A DNA stretch of 21,566 nt from JAHEZL01 sp964406465 (GTDB lineage: Bacteria; Bacteroidota; Bacteroidia; Flavobacteriales_C; GCA-002722245), in the NCBI GenBank assembly GCA_964406465.1, contig CAYORT010000034.1:1-21566 (forward strand), read 5' to 3'. The notes under the pieces were generated by a model. The model ran no database searches, had not been told where the DNA came from, and worked only from the letters and a program-made list of their open reading frames with translations. The position numbers and the translations under genes are program-made. How positions within the stretch are numbered: position 1 is the stretch's first letter; each line of letters starts with the position of its first letter. This document shows, piece after piece, positions 7,041 through 14,097 of the stretch.

Positions 7041-7355
7041 ATTTCGTTTTCCACAGCTTGTTTTTTCATCCATTATGTTATTAAAAATCTGATCTCGATT
7101 AGAGAAACAATTTTTAATTCCATTTCAATTTCTTTATTTCTATAAAATTTATTGACGCTTTAAATGTGCTGTATAATCAAGTGTTTTGGAGAGAACAAAA
7201 TTAATTTCAACATTTTTTTTAGAAAAACGAAACCTTTATTTTCTGCCTAGCGTTGAACCAGTATAGTTAGTTAGTAAAGTTAGTTTTTTCATAGTTTAAG
7301 TTTTAGGTGATAAAATGCTCTCCTCCCCGGGGAGCATTTTTGTTTTGCGCCGATT
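7041..7355. other. Intergenic region between two convergent genes
   Basis: These 315 bp are very AT-rich and hold no convincing gene. The clear element is the hairpin at 7312-7341. A minus-strand ORF of 18 codons (7236-7292) begins with MKKLTLL, but it has no promoter or coding support. The remaining sequence shows no repeat of note. Confidence 0.6.
7312..7341. terminator. Hairpin with T-tract, likely shared terminator
   Basis: AAAATGCTC (7312-7320) pairs with GAGCATTTT (7332-7340) around an 11-base loop and is followed by T's. Because the stem ends are A on one side and T on the other, it can serve both strands. It lies 271 bases beyond the serine hydrolase stop and 14 bases beyond the stop of the minus-strand TPR gene. 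The inner CTCCCCGGGGAG (7323-7334) is a perfect 12-bp palindrome that would compete with the long stem. Confidence 0.65.
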
Positions 7356-7949
7356 TCACTTTTTATTCGACTTCAAAATTTCTTCTTTAGAATAAATCTT
7401 CACTTCTTTTAAAAGTTCATTTTTGGGATACTTTTTTCTCAACTTAACAAGTTCTTGCTCTGCCTGTTTAATTTCTCCAGCAGCATTTAAGGAAGTAACA
7501 TACTCCAGTTCAAAATTCCAATCATAGTCATCCTCATTCTCTAGAATATCCCTATACATATCGAGGCTTTCCAAATAATATTTCTTGGCATTTATTGTGT
7601 CACCCTTCCATTCATAAATCAGCCCCCTGTAGTTAACCCAATAAGGTCGATTAGGTGTCAACGCTATCAATTTCTCATTCGCGTCTAGCATTCTGTCGTA
7701 ATCGCCTTTTTGAAATAAAAGAGGCATTATGTTCCAATAAGCAATGTAAAATTCAGGATCAATCTCAATAGCCTGATTTAATAAAAGAATTGCGCTATCT
7801 AGTTTTTCAGCATCAGCGCCCATCTGCAATTCCATCGCTCGATTTTGTAATTCAATCGCTTCCTTTGGTACTTCATGTTTGCCACATGAAGACAGAATGA
7901 CAATGAAACTTAACAGTTGAATTTGTAAGAGCTGTTTAAATTTTATCAT
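7356..7949 (-). CDS. Tetratricopeptide-repeat lipoprotein
   Basis: The 197-residue product has a lipoprotein signal peptide (hydrophobic residues 8-20, lipobox LSSC, Cys22). It then has TPR-like helices: the first unit runs through AILLLNQAIEIDPEFYIAYW, the next through YDRMLDANEKLIALTPNRPYW, and a third through GDTINAKKYYLESLDMY. The DP/TP-x-x-x-x-Y/W pattern at repeat ends is typical of TPRs, which mediate protein-protein contacts; no enzymatic motif is present. The C-terminal 20 residues are Lys-rich. The protein is probably anchored in the envelope. The start ATG at 7949 directly precedes the signal peptide. The gene is divergent from nuoA, with 156 bp between the two starts, and shows no functional link to it. 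Confidence 0.75.
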   Translation of the reverse strand: MIKFKQLLQIQLLSFIVILSSCGKHEVPKEAIELQNRAMELQMGADAEKLDSAILLLNQAIEIDPEFYIAYWNIMPLLFQKGDYDRMLDANEKLIALTPNRPYWVNYRGLIYEWKGDTINAKKYYLESLDMYRDILENEDDYDWNFELEYVTSLNAAGEIKQAEQELVKLRKKYPKNELLKEVKIYSKEEILKSNKK

Positions 7950-8035
7950 TCTCCGAATTTAGAAATTCATTTATCAAGTAAAAAAATCGCCAAAAATTCC
8001 ACCTTTTCAACAACCCTTTTTGTAAAAATATACCT

Positions 8036-8043
8036 TATATTTG
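8036..8043 (+). promoter_or_regulatory. -7 box of the nuo operon promoter
   Basis: TATATTTG is an exact match to TAnnTTTG, 62 bases before the nuoA ATG. The nearest TTTG (8019-8022) is only 13 bases upstream, too close for the usual 19-21, so the -33 element is not convincing. Transcription would start near 8049 and give a leader of about 55 bases. AAGATT (8056-8061) and AATCTT (8088-8093) in it could form a weak stem. Confidence 0.55.
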
Positions 8044-8105
8044 CGCGCAGAGGGAAAGATTTAGTTAGACTTGGGGCTTGAATTTTTAATCTTAATACAT
8101 TTTCA

Positions 8106-8489
8106 ATGGCAGCAAACGCTCCTTATGATTATTTGCCCATCGTGATACAACTAGCGCTAGTGCTAGGATTTGTAGGGGCAACCATCGCCGCAACTCACCT
8201 TATTGGTCCGAAAAGAAAAACTGCCGACAAACTCGAAACCTTCGAATGCGGTATCGAAATTCATGGTAACGCTAGGAGTCCGTTCTCCATCAAATACTTT
8301 TTAGTAGCAATATTATTTGTGCTTTTCGACGTGGAAATCATTTTCATGTATCCTTGGGCAGTAAACTTCAAAGAAAATATTGGCGCAGCTCCGGGCATCG
8401 ATAGCTTTATTCAAATGGCTATCTTCTTGGGCGTTGTGTTGTTAGGATTTATTTACGTGATTAAAAAGGGAATTTTAAAATGGCAGTAA
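8106..8489 (+). CDS. nuoA: NADH-quinone oxidoreductase subunit A
   Basis: NuoA is a small membrane-arm subunit of complex I near the quinone site, where it helps couple quinone reduction to proton movement. The 127-residue protein has three membrane helices (about 10-31, 62-82, 98-121). It carries the family loop KLETFECGIE (42-51) and the acidic pair Asp75/Glu77 in LFDVEIIFMYPWA. It is the first gene of the fourteen-gene operon and overlaps nuoB by 10 bp. The start ATG follows the only promoter-like box upstream. Confidence 0.97.
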   Translation: MAANAPYDYLPIVIQLALVLGFVGATIAATHLIGPKRKTADKLETFECGIEIHGNARSPFSIKYFLVAILFVLFDVEIIFMYPWAVNFKENIGAAPGIDSFIQMAIFLGVVLLGFIYVIKKGILKWQ

Positions 8490-9037
8490 ATACAAACAAC
8501 AAAGTAAACATTGTTGCTCCACCAGAAGGACACAGCGATGCCGGCTTCTTCGCTACCTCTTTAGACAAAGCGGTAGGTTTAGCCAGAAAAAATTCTATTT
8601 GGCCACTTCCTTTCGCTACTTCGTGTTGCGGAATTGAGTTCATGGCTACAATGGCTTCTAACTACGATATGGCGCGTTTCGGCGCAGAGAGATTAAGCTT
8701 CTCTCCTCGTCAGGCCGACTTGCTAATGGTAATGGGAACCATCTCAAAAAAAATGGGACCCGTTGTTAAGCAGGTATATCTTCAAATGGCCGAACCTCGC
8801 TGGGTGATAGCTGTTGGAGCTTGTGCATCAAGCGGTGGTATCTTTGATACCTACAGCGTTTTACAAGGTATCGATAAAGTTGTGCCAGTGGATGTTTACG
8901 TTCCTGGTTGCCCTCCACGTCCCGAGCAAATCATCGACGGATTAATGAGAATTCAAGATTTGATTGGTAACGAATCTTTAAGAAGAAGAAATTCCCCAGA
9001 ATATAAAGCATTGTTAAACTCTTATGGAATTAAATAA
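8480..9037 (+). CDS. nuoB: NADH-quinone oxidoreductase subunit B (N2 cluster)
   Basis: NuoB binds the terminal 4Fe-4S cluster N2, which hands electrons to quinone at the junction of the two arms. In the 185-residue product the four ligands are visible: the adjacent pair Cys49-Cys50 in SCCGIEFM, Cys115 in GACASSGG and Cys144 in PGCPPRPE. The start overlaps the nuoA end by 10 bp, consistent with coupled translation, and the end overlaps nuoC by 14 bp. The length is typical for the Bacteroidota form. Confidence 0.98.
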   Translation: MAVNTNNKVNIVAPPEGHSDAGFFATSLDKAVGLARKNSIWPLPFATSCCGIEFMATMASNYDMARFGAERLSFSPRQADLLMVMGTISKKMGPVVKQVYLQMAEPRWVIAVGACASSGGIFDTYSVLQGIDKVVPVDVYVPGCPPRPEQIIDGLMRIQDLIGNESLRRRNSPEYKALLNSYGIK

Positions 9038-9527
9038 CGCAGAATACACCAAAGTTGTGGATGCGCTTAAATCTCGCTTCCCTAATAGTATTAACGATAT
9101 TGGCGTGCCTTACGAAACCCTTACTCTTTCAGTAGATAGCGCAGAAATTAAAAACATCATCGCCTTTTTAGCGAGCGAAGAACTTGGTTTTTCTTTCTTA
9201 ACCGATGTATGCGGCATGCACTATGAAAGCACTGATGAATTGGGTGTAGTTTACCACATTCACAATTTGTACACCAACACCCGCATTCGCTTAAAAACCA
9301 GATTGCCAAAAAGCAAACCAGAAATAGATTCTGTTACTTCTATATTCAAATCGGCCAACTGGCAAGAAAGAGAAACTTACGATTTCTTTGGAATCATCTT
9401 TAAAGGACATCCCGATTTGAGAAGAATCTTGAATATGGATGAAATGGATTATTTCCCATTGCGCAAAGAATACCCATTAGAAGATGGAACGCGCACAGAT
9501 AAAAACGATTCAATGTTTGGTAGATAA
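9024..9527 (+). CDS. nuoC: NADH-quinone oxidoreductase subunit C (30-kDa)
   Basis: NuoC is a structural subunit of the connecting arm, packed against NuoD; it binds no cofactor. The 167-residue protein shows the 30-kDa signature WQERETYDFFGIIFKGHPDL (113-132), followed by RRIL and PLRKEYPLED (146-155). It is a separate gene, not fused to nuoD as in enterobacteria. It overlaps nuoB by 14 bp and ends 11 bp before nuoD. The ATG at 9024 is the only start that keeps the N-terminal fold. Confidence 0.97.
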   Translation: MELNNAEYTKVVDALKSRFPNSINDIGVPYETLTLSVDSAEIKNIIAFLASEELGFSFLTDVCGMHYESTDELGVVYHIHNLYTNTRIRLKTRLPKSKPEIDSVTSIFKSANWQERETYDFFGIIFKGHPDLRRILNMDEMDYFPLRKEYPLEDGTRTDKNDSMFGR

Positions 9528-9538
9528 AATATACAACA

Positions 9539-10738
9539 ATGATTGAAAGCCTAAAGAATAAAGACCTAAGTGAGATGAATTTGAATACCATCAATTTGGG
9601 TCCAACGCATCCGGCGACTCACGGTATTTTTCAAAACGTTCTTACCATGGATGGAGAGAAAATTCTTCATGCAGAATCTACCGTTGGATACATTCACCGC
9701 GCCTTCGAAAAACTGGCAGAACACCGTCCGTTCAATCAAATTACTCCTATCACCGATCGTTTGAACTATTGCTCATCTCCTATCAACAACTTTGGTTGGG
9801 AAATGACTATGGAGAAATTATTGGGTGTTCAACTTCCAAAACGTGTAGAATACATGCGCGTTATCATTATGGAGTTGGCTCGTATTGCCGATCACGTTAT
9901 TTGTAATTCTATTCTTGCTGTAGATACCGGTGCGCTTACCGGCTTTACACACATCTTTCAACAAAGAGAAAAAATTTATGAGATCTACGAAGAAATTTGT
10001 GGTGCTCGTTTAACTACCAACATTGGTAGAATTGGTGGTTTCGAAAGAGACTTCAATGATAAAACATGGAAAAAAATTAAAGATTTTGTACAAGAGTTTC
10101 CTAAGGCTTTCAAAGAATACGAAGCTTTGGTGAACAGAAACAGAATCTTCATGGATAGAACAATTGGTACTGGTGCTGTAAGTGCTGAAGAAGCTTTGAA
10201 TTATGGCTTTACCGGACCGAACTTACGCGCTGCAGGATTAGATTATGATGTTCGTGTAATGAATCCTTACTCTTCTTACCAAGATTTCGATTTCACTATT
10301 CCTGTTGGAAAACAAGGCGATAGCTACGACAGATACATGGTGAGAAGTGCAGAGATGTGGAACAGTATCAGCATTATTAAACAAGCATTGGAAAAAATGC
10401 CCGACGGACCATATCATGCCGATGTTCCTGAATTCTACTTGCCTCCTAAAAAAGATGTATATACCAAAATGGAAGCTTTGATCTACCATTTCAAAATCAT
10501 TATGGGTGAAACTAAAGTGCCTATTGGTGAGGTGTATCATTCGGTGGAAGGCGCAAATGGCGAACTTGGATTTTACTTGGTGAGCGACGGTGGAAGAACT
10601 CCATACCGCTTACATTTCCGTCGCCCATGTTTCATTACTTACCAAGCTTACGCAAAGTTGATTGAAGGGTCTGTTTTGTCGGATGCCATCATCACCATGA
10701 GTAGCTTAAATATTATTGCAGGCGAATTAGACGCTTAA
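9539..10738 (+). CDS. nuoD: NADH-quinone oxidoreductase subunit D (49-kDa)
   Basis: NuoD forms most of the quinone-binding pocket together with NuoB and descends from the large subunit of NiFe hydrogenases. The 399-residue protein has NLGPTHPATHG (19-29) and DRLNYCSP (73-80). His28 and Tyr77 are 49 residues apart, matching the quinone-contacting His38/Tyr87 of the Thermus subunit. GRIGGFERD and EVYHSVEGANGELGFYLVSDG are further conserved segments. The C-terminus is GELDA, close to the family's usual GE(I/L)DR. It stands 11 bp after nuoC and 4 bp before nuoE. Confidence 0.98.
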   Translation: MIESLKNKDLSEMNLNTINLGPTHPATHGIFQNVLTMDGEKILHAESTVGYIHRAFEKLAEHRPFNQITPITDRLNYCSSPINNFGWEMTMEKLLGVQLPKRVEYMRVIIMELARIADHVICNSILAVDTGALTGFTHIFQQREKIYEIYEEICGARLTTNIGRIGGFERDFNDKTWKKIKDFVQEFPKAFKEYEALVNRNRIFMDRTIGTGAVSAEEALNYGFTGPNLRAAGLDYDVRVMNPYSSYQDFDFTIPVGKQGDSYDRYMVRSAEMWNSISIIKQALEKMPDGPYHADVPEFYLPPKKDVYTKMEALIYHFKIIMGETKVPIGEVYHSVEGANGELGFYLVSDGGRTPYRLHFRRPCFITYQAYAKLIEGSVLSDAIITMSSLNIIAGELDA

Positions 10739-10742
10739 CATT

Positions 10743-11288
10743 ATGAGTAGTCAGAAAAACATACAATTCTCTGAGGAAGCCATGGCAACGGTGAACAAAA
10801 TCATCAGCCGCTATCCTGCAGGTAAACAAAAATCGGCCTTATTGCCGGTGCTCCACGTAGCTCAAGCCGAGTTCGACGGATGGTTAAGTGCCGATGTTAT
10901 GGCCTATGTTGCCTCTATCTTGAAAATTCAACCTGTTGAGGTTTTCGAGGTGGCATCATTCTATTCTATGTTCAACCTTAAACCGGTTGGAAAATGCTTG
11001 TTAGAGGTATGTAGAACCTCATCTTGCTGGGCAAGAGGTGCCGACGATGTAGTAAATTACATTGGTAAAAAACTAAACATCAAACCGGGTGAAACTACCA
11101 AAGACGGTATGTTCACTTTAAAAACGGTAGAGTGCTTAGGAAGCTGTGGTTCTGCGCCAATGATGCAAGTAGGTGCTTCATTCCACGAAAATCTTACTCC
11201 AGAAAAAATTGATACCATCTTAGATAACTACAAGGCTGAAGGAAGAAGAAGAAGTTATACCGACATGGATTATAAAAATACATTGTAA
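10743..11288 (+). CDS. nuoE: NADH-quinone oxidoreductase subunit E (24-kDa, 2Fe-2S)
   Basis: NuoE has a thioredoxin-like fold and binds the 2Fe-2S cluster N1a next to the FMN of NuoF. The ligands in this 181-residue protein are Cys90 and Cys95 (CRTSSC) and Cys131 and Cys135 (CLGSC). The N-terminal helical bundle (about 1-80) includes SALLPVLHVAQ and VFEVASFYSMF. The last 20 residues are basic (EGRRRSY). It begins 4 bp after nuoD and ends 2 bp before nuoF. No Shine-Dalgarno sequence precedes it. Confidence 0.97.
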   Translation: MSSQKNIQFSEEAMATVNKIISRYPAGKQKSALLPVLHVAQAEFDGWLSADVMAYVASILKIQPVEVFEVASFYSMFNLKPVGKCLLEVCRTSSCWARGADDVVNYIGKKLNIKPGETTKDGMFTLKTVECLGSCGSAPMMQVGASFHENLTPEKIDTILDNYKAEGRRRSYTDMDYKNTL

Positions 11289-11290
11289 GC

Positions 11291-12592
11291 ATGGGTAGAA
11301 AGTTATTATTACATAATGAAAAGGTTGCTAACATTCACACTTTAGAGGTGTACAAGCAACATGGCGGTTATGCTTCTGTAGAGAAAGCCATCAAAACAAT
11401 GACTCCAGAAGCTATTGTGGAGGAAGTGAAGAAATCAGGATTAAGAGGTCGTGGTGGTGCTGGTTTCCCAACCGGAATGAAATGGAGTTTCTTGGCAAAA
11501 CCAGAAGGTGTGCCTCGTTACTTGGTTTGCAACGCCGACGAATCGGAGCCTGGTACTTTTAAAGATCGTTACTTGATGGAGAAAGTTCCTCACGCTTTGG
11601 TAGAAGGAATGATCACTTCAAGTTTTGCGTTGGGAGTTAACACAGCATACATATATATAAGAGGTGAATACTTTTATGTATCACGTATTTTAGAAAAAGC
11701 TATCGAAGAGGCTTATGCAGCTGGCTTCTTAGGTAAAAATATTTTGGGTTCTAACTACTCTCTTGATCTTTATGTTCAGGTGGGAGGCGGTGCTTACATC
11801 TGTGGTGAAGAAACTGCTTTGTTAGAATCATTAGAAGGAAAGAGAGGTAATCCTCGTATTAAACCTCCATTCCCTGCGATTGCCGGATTGTATGGTTGTC
11901 CTACCGTTGTAAACAACGTAGAAACCATTGCTGCCGTGGTTCCAATTGTAATGATGGGTGGTGATGAATACGCTAAAATTGGCGTGGGAAGAAGTACAGG
12001 AACTAAATTAATTTCTGCTTCTGGACACATCAATAAACCTGGTGTTTACGAAATCGAACTAGGCTTACCAGTTGAAGAGTTTGTTTATTCTGAAGAATAT
12101 TGTGGTGGAATTTGGAAAGGTAAAAAGATGAAGGCTTGTATTCCAGGCGGTTCTTCTGTACCTATTATTCCTGCTGAAATGTTATTGAAAACTCCATCTG
12201 GCGAACCACGATTAATGACTTACGAATCGTTGAGTGATGGTGGATTTGCTGGTGGTTCAATGTTAGGTTCTGGCGGATTCATGGTGTACGATGAAGACAC
12301 CAGTATTCCAATGAACTTATATACATTGAATCGTTTTTACCATCATGAGAGCTGCGGACAATGTTCGCCTTGCCGTGAAGGTACAGGATGGATGGAGAAA
12401 GTTGCGCACCGTTTGGCCGAAGGTCACGGTAAACCAACCGATATTGATTTGTTGTGGGATATTCAAAAACGTATCGAAGGAAATACCATTTGTCCACTAG
12501 GTGATGCTTCTGCATGGCCAGTAGCCAGTGCGATTCGCCATTTTCGTCATGAGTTTGAAGAACTCATTCCAAAAACGGCTCATTCGCACTAA
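11291..12592 (+). CDS. nuoF: NADH-quinone oxidoreductase subunit F (51-kDa, FMN and NADH site)
   Basis: NuoF oxidises NADH and carries FMN and the 4Fe-4S cluster N3. The 433-residue protein has the nucleotide-binding loop GRGGAGFPTGMKW (53-65), the FMN-associated segment VGGGAYICGEETALLESLEG, and the cluster ligands Cys355, Cys358 and Cys361 (ESCGQCSPC) plus Cys401 (ICPLGD). The presence of NuoE and NuoF indicates a true NADH-fed complex, not the 11-subunit form that lacks this module. It starts 2 bp after nuoE. Downstream, the usual close join to nuoG is broken by a 557-bp interval. Confidence 0.98.
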   Translation: MGRKLLLHNEKVANIHTLEVYKQHGGYASVEKAIKTMTPEAIVEEVKKSGLRGRGGAGFPTGMKWSFLAKPEGVPRYLVCNADESEPGTFKDRYLMEKVPHALVEGMITSSFALGVNTAYIYIRGEYFYVSRILEKAIEEAYAAGFLGKNILGSNYSLDLYVQVGGGAYICGEETALLESLEGKRGNPRIKPPFPAIAGLYGCPTVVNNVETIAAVVPIVMMGGDEYAKIGVGRSTGTKLISASGHINKPGVYEIELGLPVEEFVYSEEYCGGIWKGKKMKACIPGGSSVPIIPAEMLLKTPSGEPRLMTYESLSDGGFAGGSMLGSGGFMVYDEDTSIPMNLYTLNRFYHHESCGQCSPCREGTGWMEKVAHRLAEGHGKPTDIDLLWDIQKRIEGNTICPLGDASAWPVASAIRHFRHEFEELIPKTAHSH

Positions 12593-12609
12593 GTAAAAAG
12601 GCTAAAGGT

Positions 12610-12648
12610 AAAAGCCAAAAAAGAAGATAAAAAAGAGACGTTCTTTTT
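12610..12648. repeat. AT-rich flank upstream of the four-helix-bundle gene
   Basis: AAGCCAAAAA (12612-12621) recurs in the same orientation at 13046-13055, beyond the gene, and inverted at 13081-13089. Right before the start codon, AAAAAGA (12630-12636) pairs with TCTTTTT (12642-12648) around a five-base loop, so the ATG at 12649 abuts a hairpin that could hinder initiation or act as a weak terminator of nuoF transcripts. Confidence 0.5.
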
Positions 12649-13038
12649 ATGTTAGATAAAAAACCAAAATTTGAATTGGGCGAAAGATGTTTTCAGTTTT
12701 CGTTGAAAGTAGTTACGCAAGTTAATTACTACAAAGAAATCAAAGTTCCCTATTCATTGATTGACCAATTTGTAAGAGCTGCTACTTCTATAGGTGCTAA
12801 TGTGATTGAAGGACAAGGAAGCAGTTCCGACAAAGAATTTTTGAGGTATTATCGAATTGCTTTAAAATCGGCAAACGAAAGTAAATACTGGTTGAGATTA
12901 ATCAAAGAAGGTTTTTTAAACAACAATGAAAGTATAGATTCATTAACTGCTGAAGTCTATGAACTATCTAATATAATTGCAAGTATTATAATTAAAATAA
13001 ATAAAAGAATAGCGCAAGAAGATGAAGTCAAAAGTTAA
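12649..13038 (+). CDS. Four-helix-bundle protein (23S rRNA intervening-sequence / S23 family) inside the nuo operon
   Basis: The 129-residue product matches the small helical family first seen encoded in 23S rRNA intervening sequences and related to the Avd accessory protein of diversity-generating retroelements. Family marks are QFVRAATSIGANVIEG (40-55) and KEFLRYYRIALKSANESKYW (62-81), with four amphipathic helices overall. A general function for stand-alone members is not established; nucleic-acid binding is suspected from the Avd relatives. The gene lies between nuoF and nuoG in the operon direction, flanked by short direct and inverted AT-rich repeats. It is unrelated to respiration and looks like an insertion. 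No reverse transcriptase or template repeat is in the window, so a retroelement is not supported. Confidence 0.88.
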   Translation: MLDKKPKFELGERCFQFSLKVVTQVNYYKEIKVPYSLIDQFVRAATSIGANVIEGQGSSSDKEFLRYYRIALKSANESKYWLRLIKEGFLNNNESIDSLTAEVYELSNIIASIIIKINKRIAQEDEVKS

Positions 13039-13149
13039 AAGCAAGAAGCCAAAAATGGTAATGATTACGCAAGTGATTTCTTTTGGCTTTTTACTTATTA
13101 CTTTTAACCTTCTTTTGACTTATTGCTTTTAACTTTTAACTTTTTTAAA
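13032..13149. repeat. Direct/inverted AT-rich repeat cluster between the four-helix-bundle gene and nuoG
   Basis: AAGCCAAAA (13046-13054) pairs perfectly with TTTTGGCTT (13081-13089). The 26-base loop contains its own small palindrome GTAATgATTAC (13058-13068). To the right, CTTTTAAC occurs at 13101-13108, 13126-13133 and 13133-13140, with a variant CTTTTGAC at 13112-13119. The left arm reads TTAAAAG, the inverse of these units, so the block can fold as a long imperfect hairpin. It reaches to within 10 bases of the nuoG start. Confidence 0.65.
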
Positions 13150-14097
13150 ATGCCTAAAGTAACGATTGACGGTCATAGCGTAGTAGTTCCCGATGGAACA
13201 ACGATTTTGCAGGCTGCCCGCATGATTGGTCCAGAAGTAGCTCCTCCAACGATGTGCTACTATTCTAAGCTGAAAACCAGCGGTGGATATTGCCGTACTT
13301 GTATAGTTAAGGTAACAAAGGGTTCTGATAAAGATCCTCGTCCGATGCCTAAACCAGTTGCTTCTTGCCGTACCATGGTAATGGACGGAATGGAAGTAGT
13401 AAACAATACTTCTCCTGAAATTGTTGATGCAAGAAAAGGTGTGGTAGAGTTCTTATTGATCAATCACCCATTGGATTGCCCTGTGTGCGACCAAGCTGGT
13501 GAATGTCATTTACAAGACTTAGGTTACGAGCACGGTCTATCTTCTACTCGTTACGATTTCGAAAGAAGAACATTTGAAAGAAAAGATATTGGAGATAAGA
13601 TTCAATTGCACATGAATCGTTGTATCCTTTGCTACCGTTGTGTTAAAACTGCCGATCAAGTAACTGATGGTCGTTCTCACGGAGTAATGAACAGAGGTGA
13701 TGTTGCTGAAATTAGCACTTACATTGAGAAAGCCATCGATAACGATTTCTCTGGAAACGTGATTGATGTTTGTCCAGTGGGCGCCTTAACCGATAAAACT
13801 TTCCGTTTCAAATCTCGTGTTTGGTTTACCAAACCTGTTGATGCGCATAGAGATTGCAAAAAATGTTCGGGTAAAACTACCCTGTGGTTGAAAGGTGAAG
13901 ATGTATTGCGTGTTACAGCTCGCAAAGACCAATGGGGTGAGGTTGAAGAATGGATTTGCAACGAATGCCGATTCGACAAGAAAAAAACTTCCGACTGGAA
14001 AATTGAAGGTCCGCGTAAAATTGATCACCACTCGGTTATCTCTCAAAATCACTACAATAAATTAGCTTCTCCACAATATAAAAAGATTGGTAAATGA
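13150..14097 (+). CDS. nuoG: NADH-quinone oxidoreductase subunit G, short form
   Basis: NuoG carries electrons from NuoF to NuoI. The 315-residue product holds the ferredoxin-like N-terminal region: 2Fe-2S ligands Cys36, Cys48, Cys51, Cys73; the His-liganded cluster at His106, Cys110, Cys113, Cys119 (HPLDCPVC...GEC); and the 4Fe-4S cluster at Cys158, Cys161, Cys164, Cys208. After this come CxxC pairs Cys236/239 and Cys270/273 in the remnant of the next domain, and the protein stops where the molybdopterin-like domain would begin. Usual NuoG has 700-900 residues; a short form is known in Bacteroidota, so this is not taken as a broken gene. A TTG at 13123 would add nine residues from the repeat tract; the ATG at 13150 gives the canonical MPKVTIDG start. 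The stop overlaps nuoH by 4 bp. Confidence 0.95.
   Translation: MPKVTIDGHSVVVPDGTTILQAARMIGPEVAPPTMCYYSKLKTSGGYCRTCIVKVTKGSDKDPRPMPKPVASCRTMVMDGMEVVNNTSPEIVDARKGVVEFLLINHPLDCPVCDQAGECHLQDLGYEHGLSSTRYDFERRTFERKDIGDKIQLHMNRCILCYRCVKTADQVTDGRSHGVMNRGDVAEISTYIEKAIDNDFSGNVIDVCPVGALTDKTFRFKSRVWFTKPVDAHRDCKKCSGKTTLWLKGEDVLRVTARKDQWGEVEEWICNECRFDKKKTSDWKIEGPRKIDHHSVISQNHYNKLASPQYKKIGK

Noticed and set aside
7152..7177. TTGACG and TATAAT resembling a sigma-70 promoter of enterobacterial type
   Set aside because: The spacer is 14 bases rather than 16-18, and promoters in this genome follow the TTTG/TAnnTTTG pattern.
7236..7292. Minus-strand 18-codon ORF beginning MKKLTLL
   Set aside because: It has no promoter, no ribosome-binding support and no recognisable motif; kept only as a note in the intergenic region.
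12649..13038. Diversity-generating retroelement, suggested by the Avd-like four-helix protein
   Set aside because: No reverse transcriptase, template repeat or variable-repeat target gene is present in the window.
13123..13149. Longer nuoG reading from TTG at 13123
   Set aside because: The extra nine residues come from the CTTTTAAC repeat tract; the ATG at 13150 begins the conserved ferredoxin fold.
13150..14097. nuoG as a pseudogene because it is less than half the usual length
   Set aside because: The frame is intact, overlaps nuoH by ATGA as in a working operon, all cluster ligands are kept, and short NuoG forms are known in this phylum.
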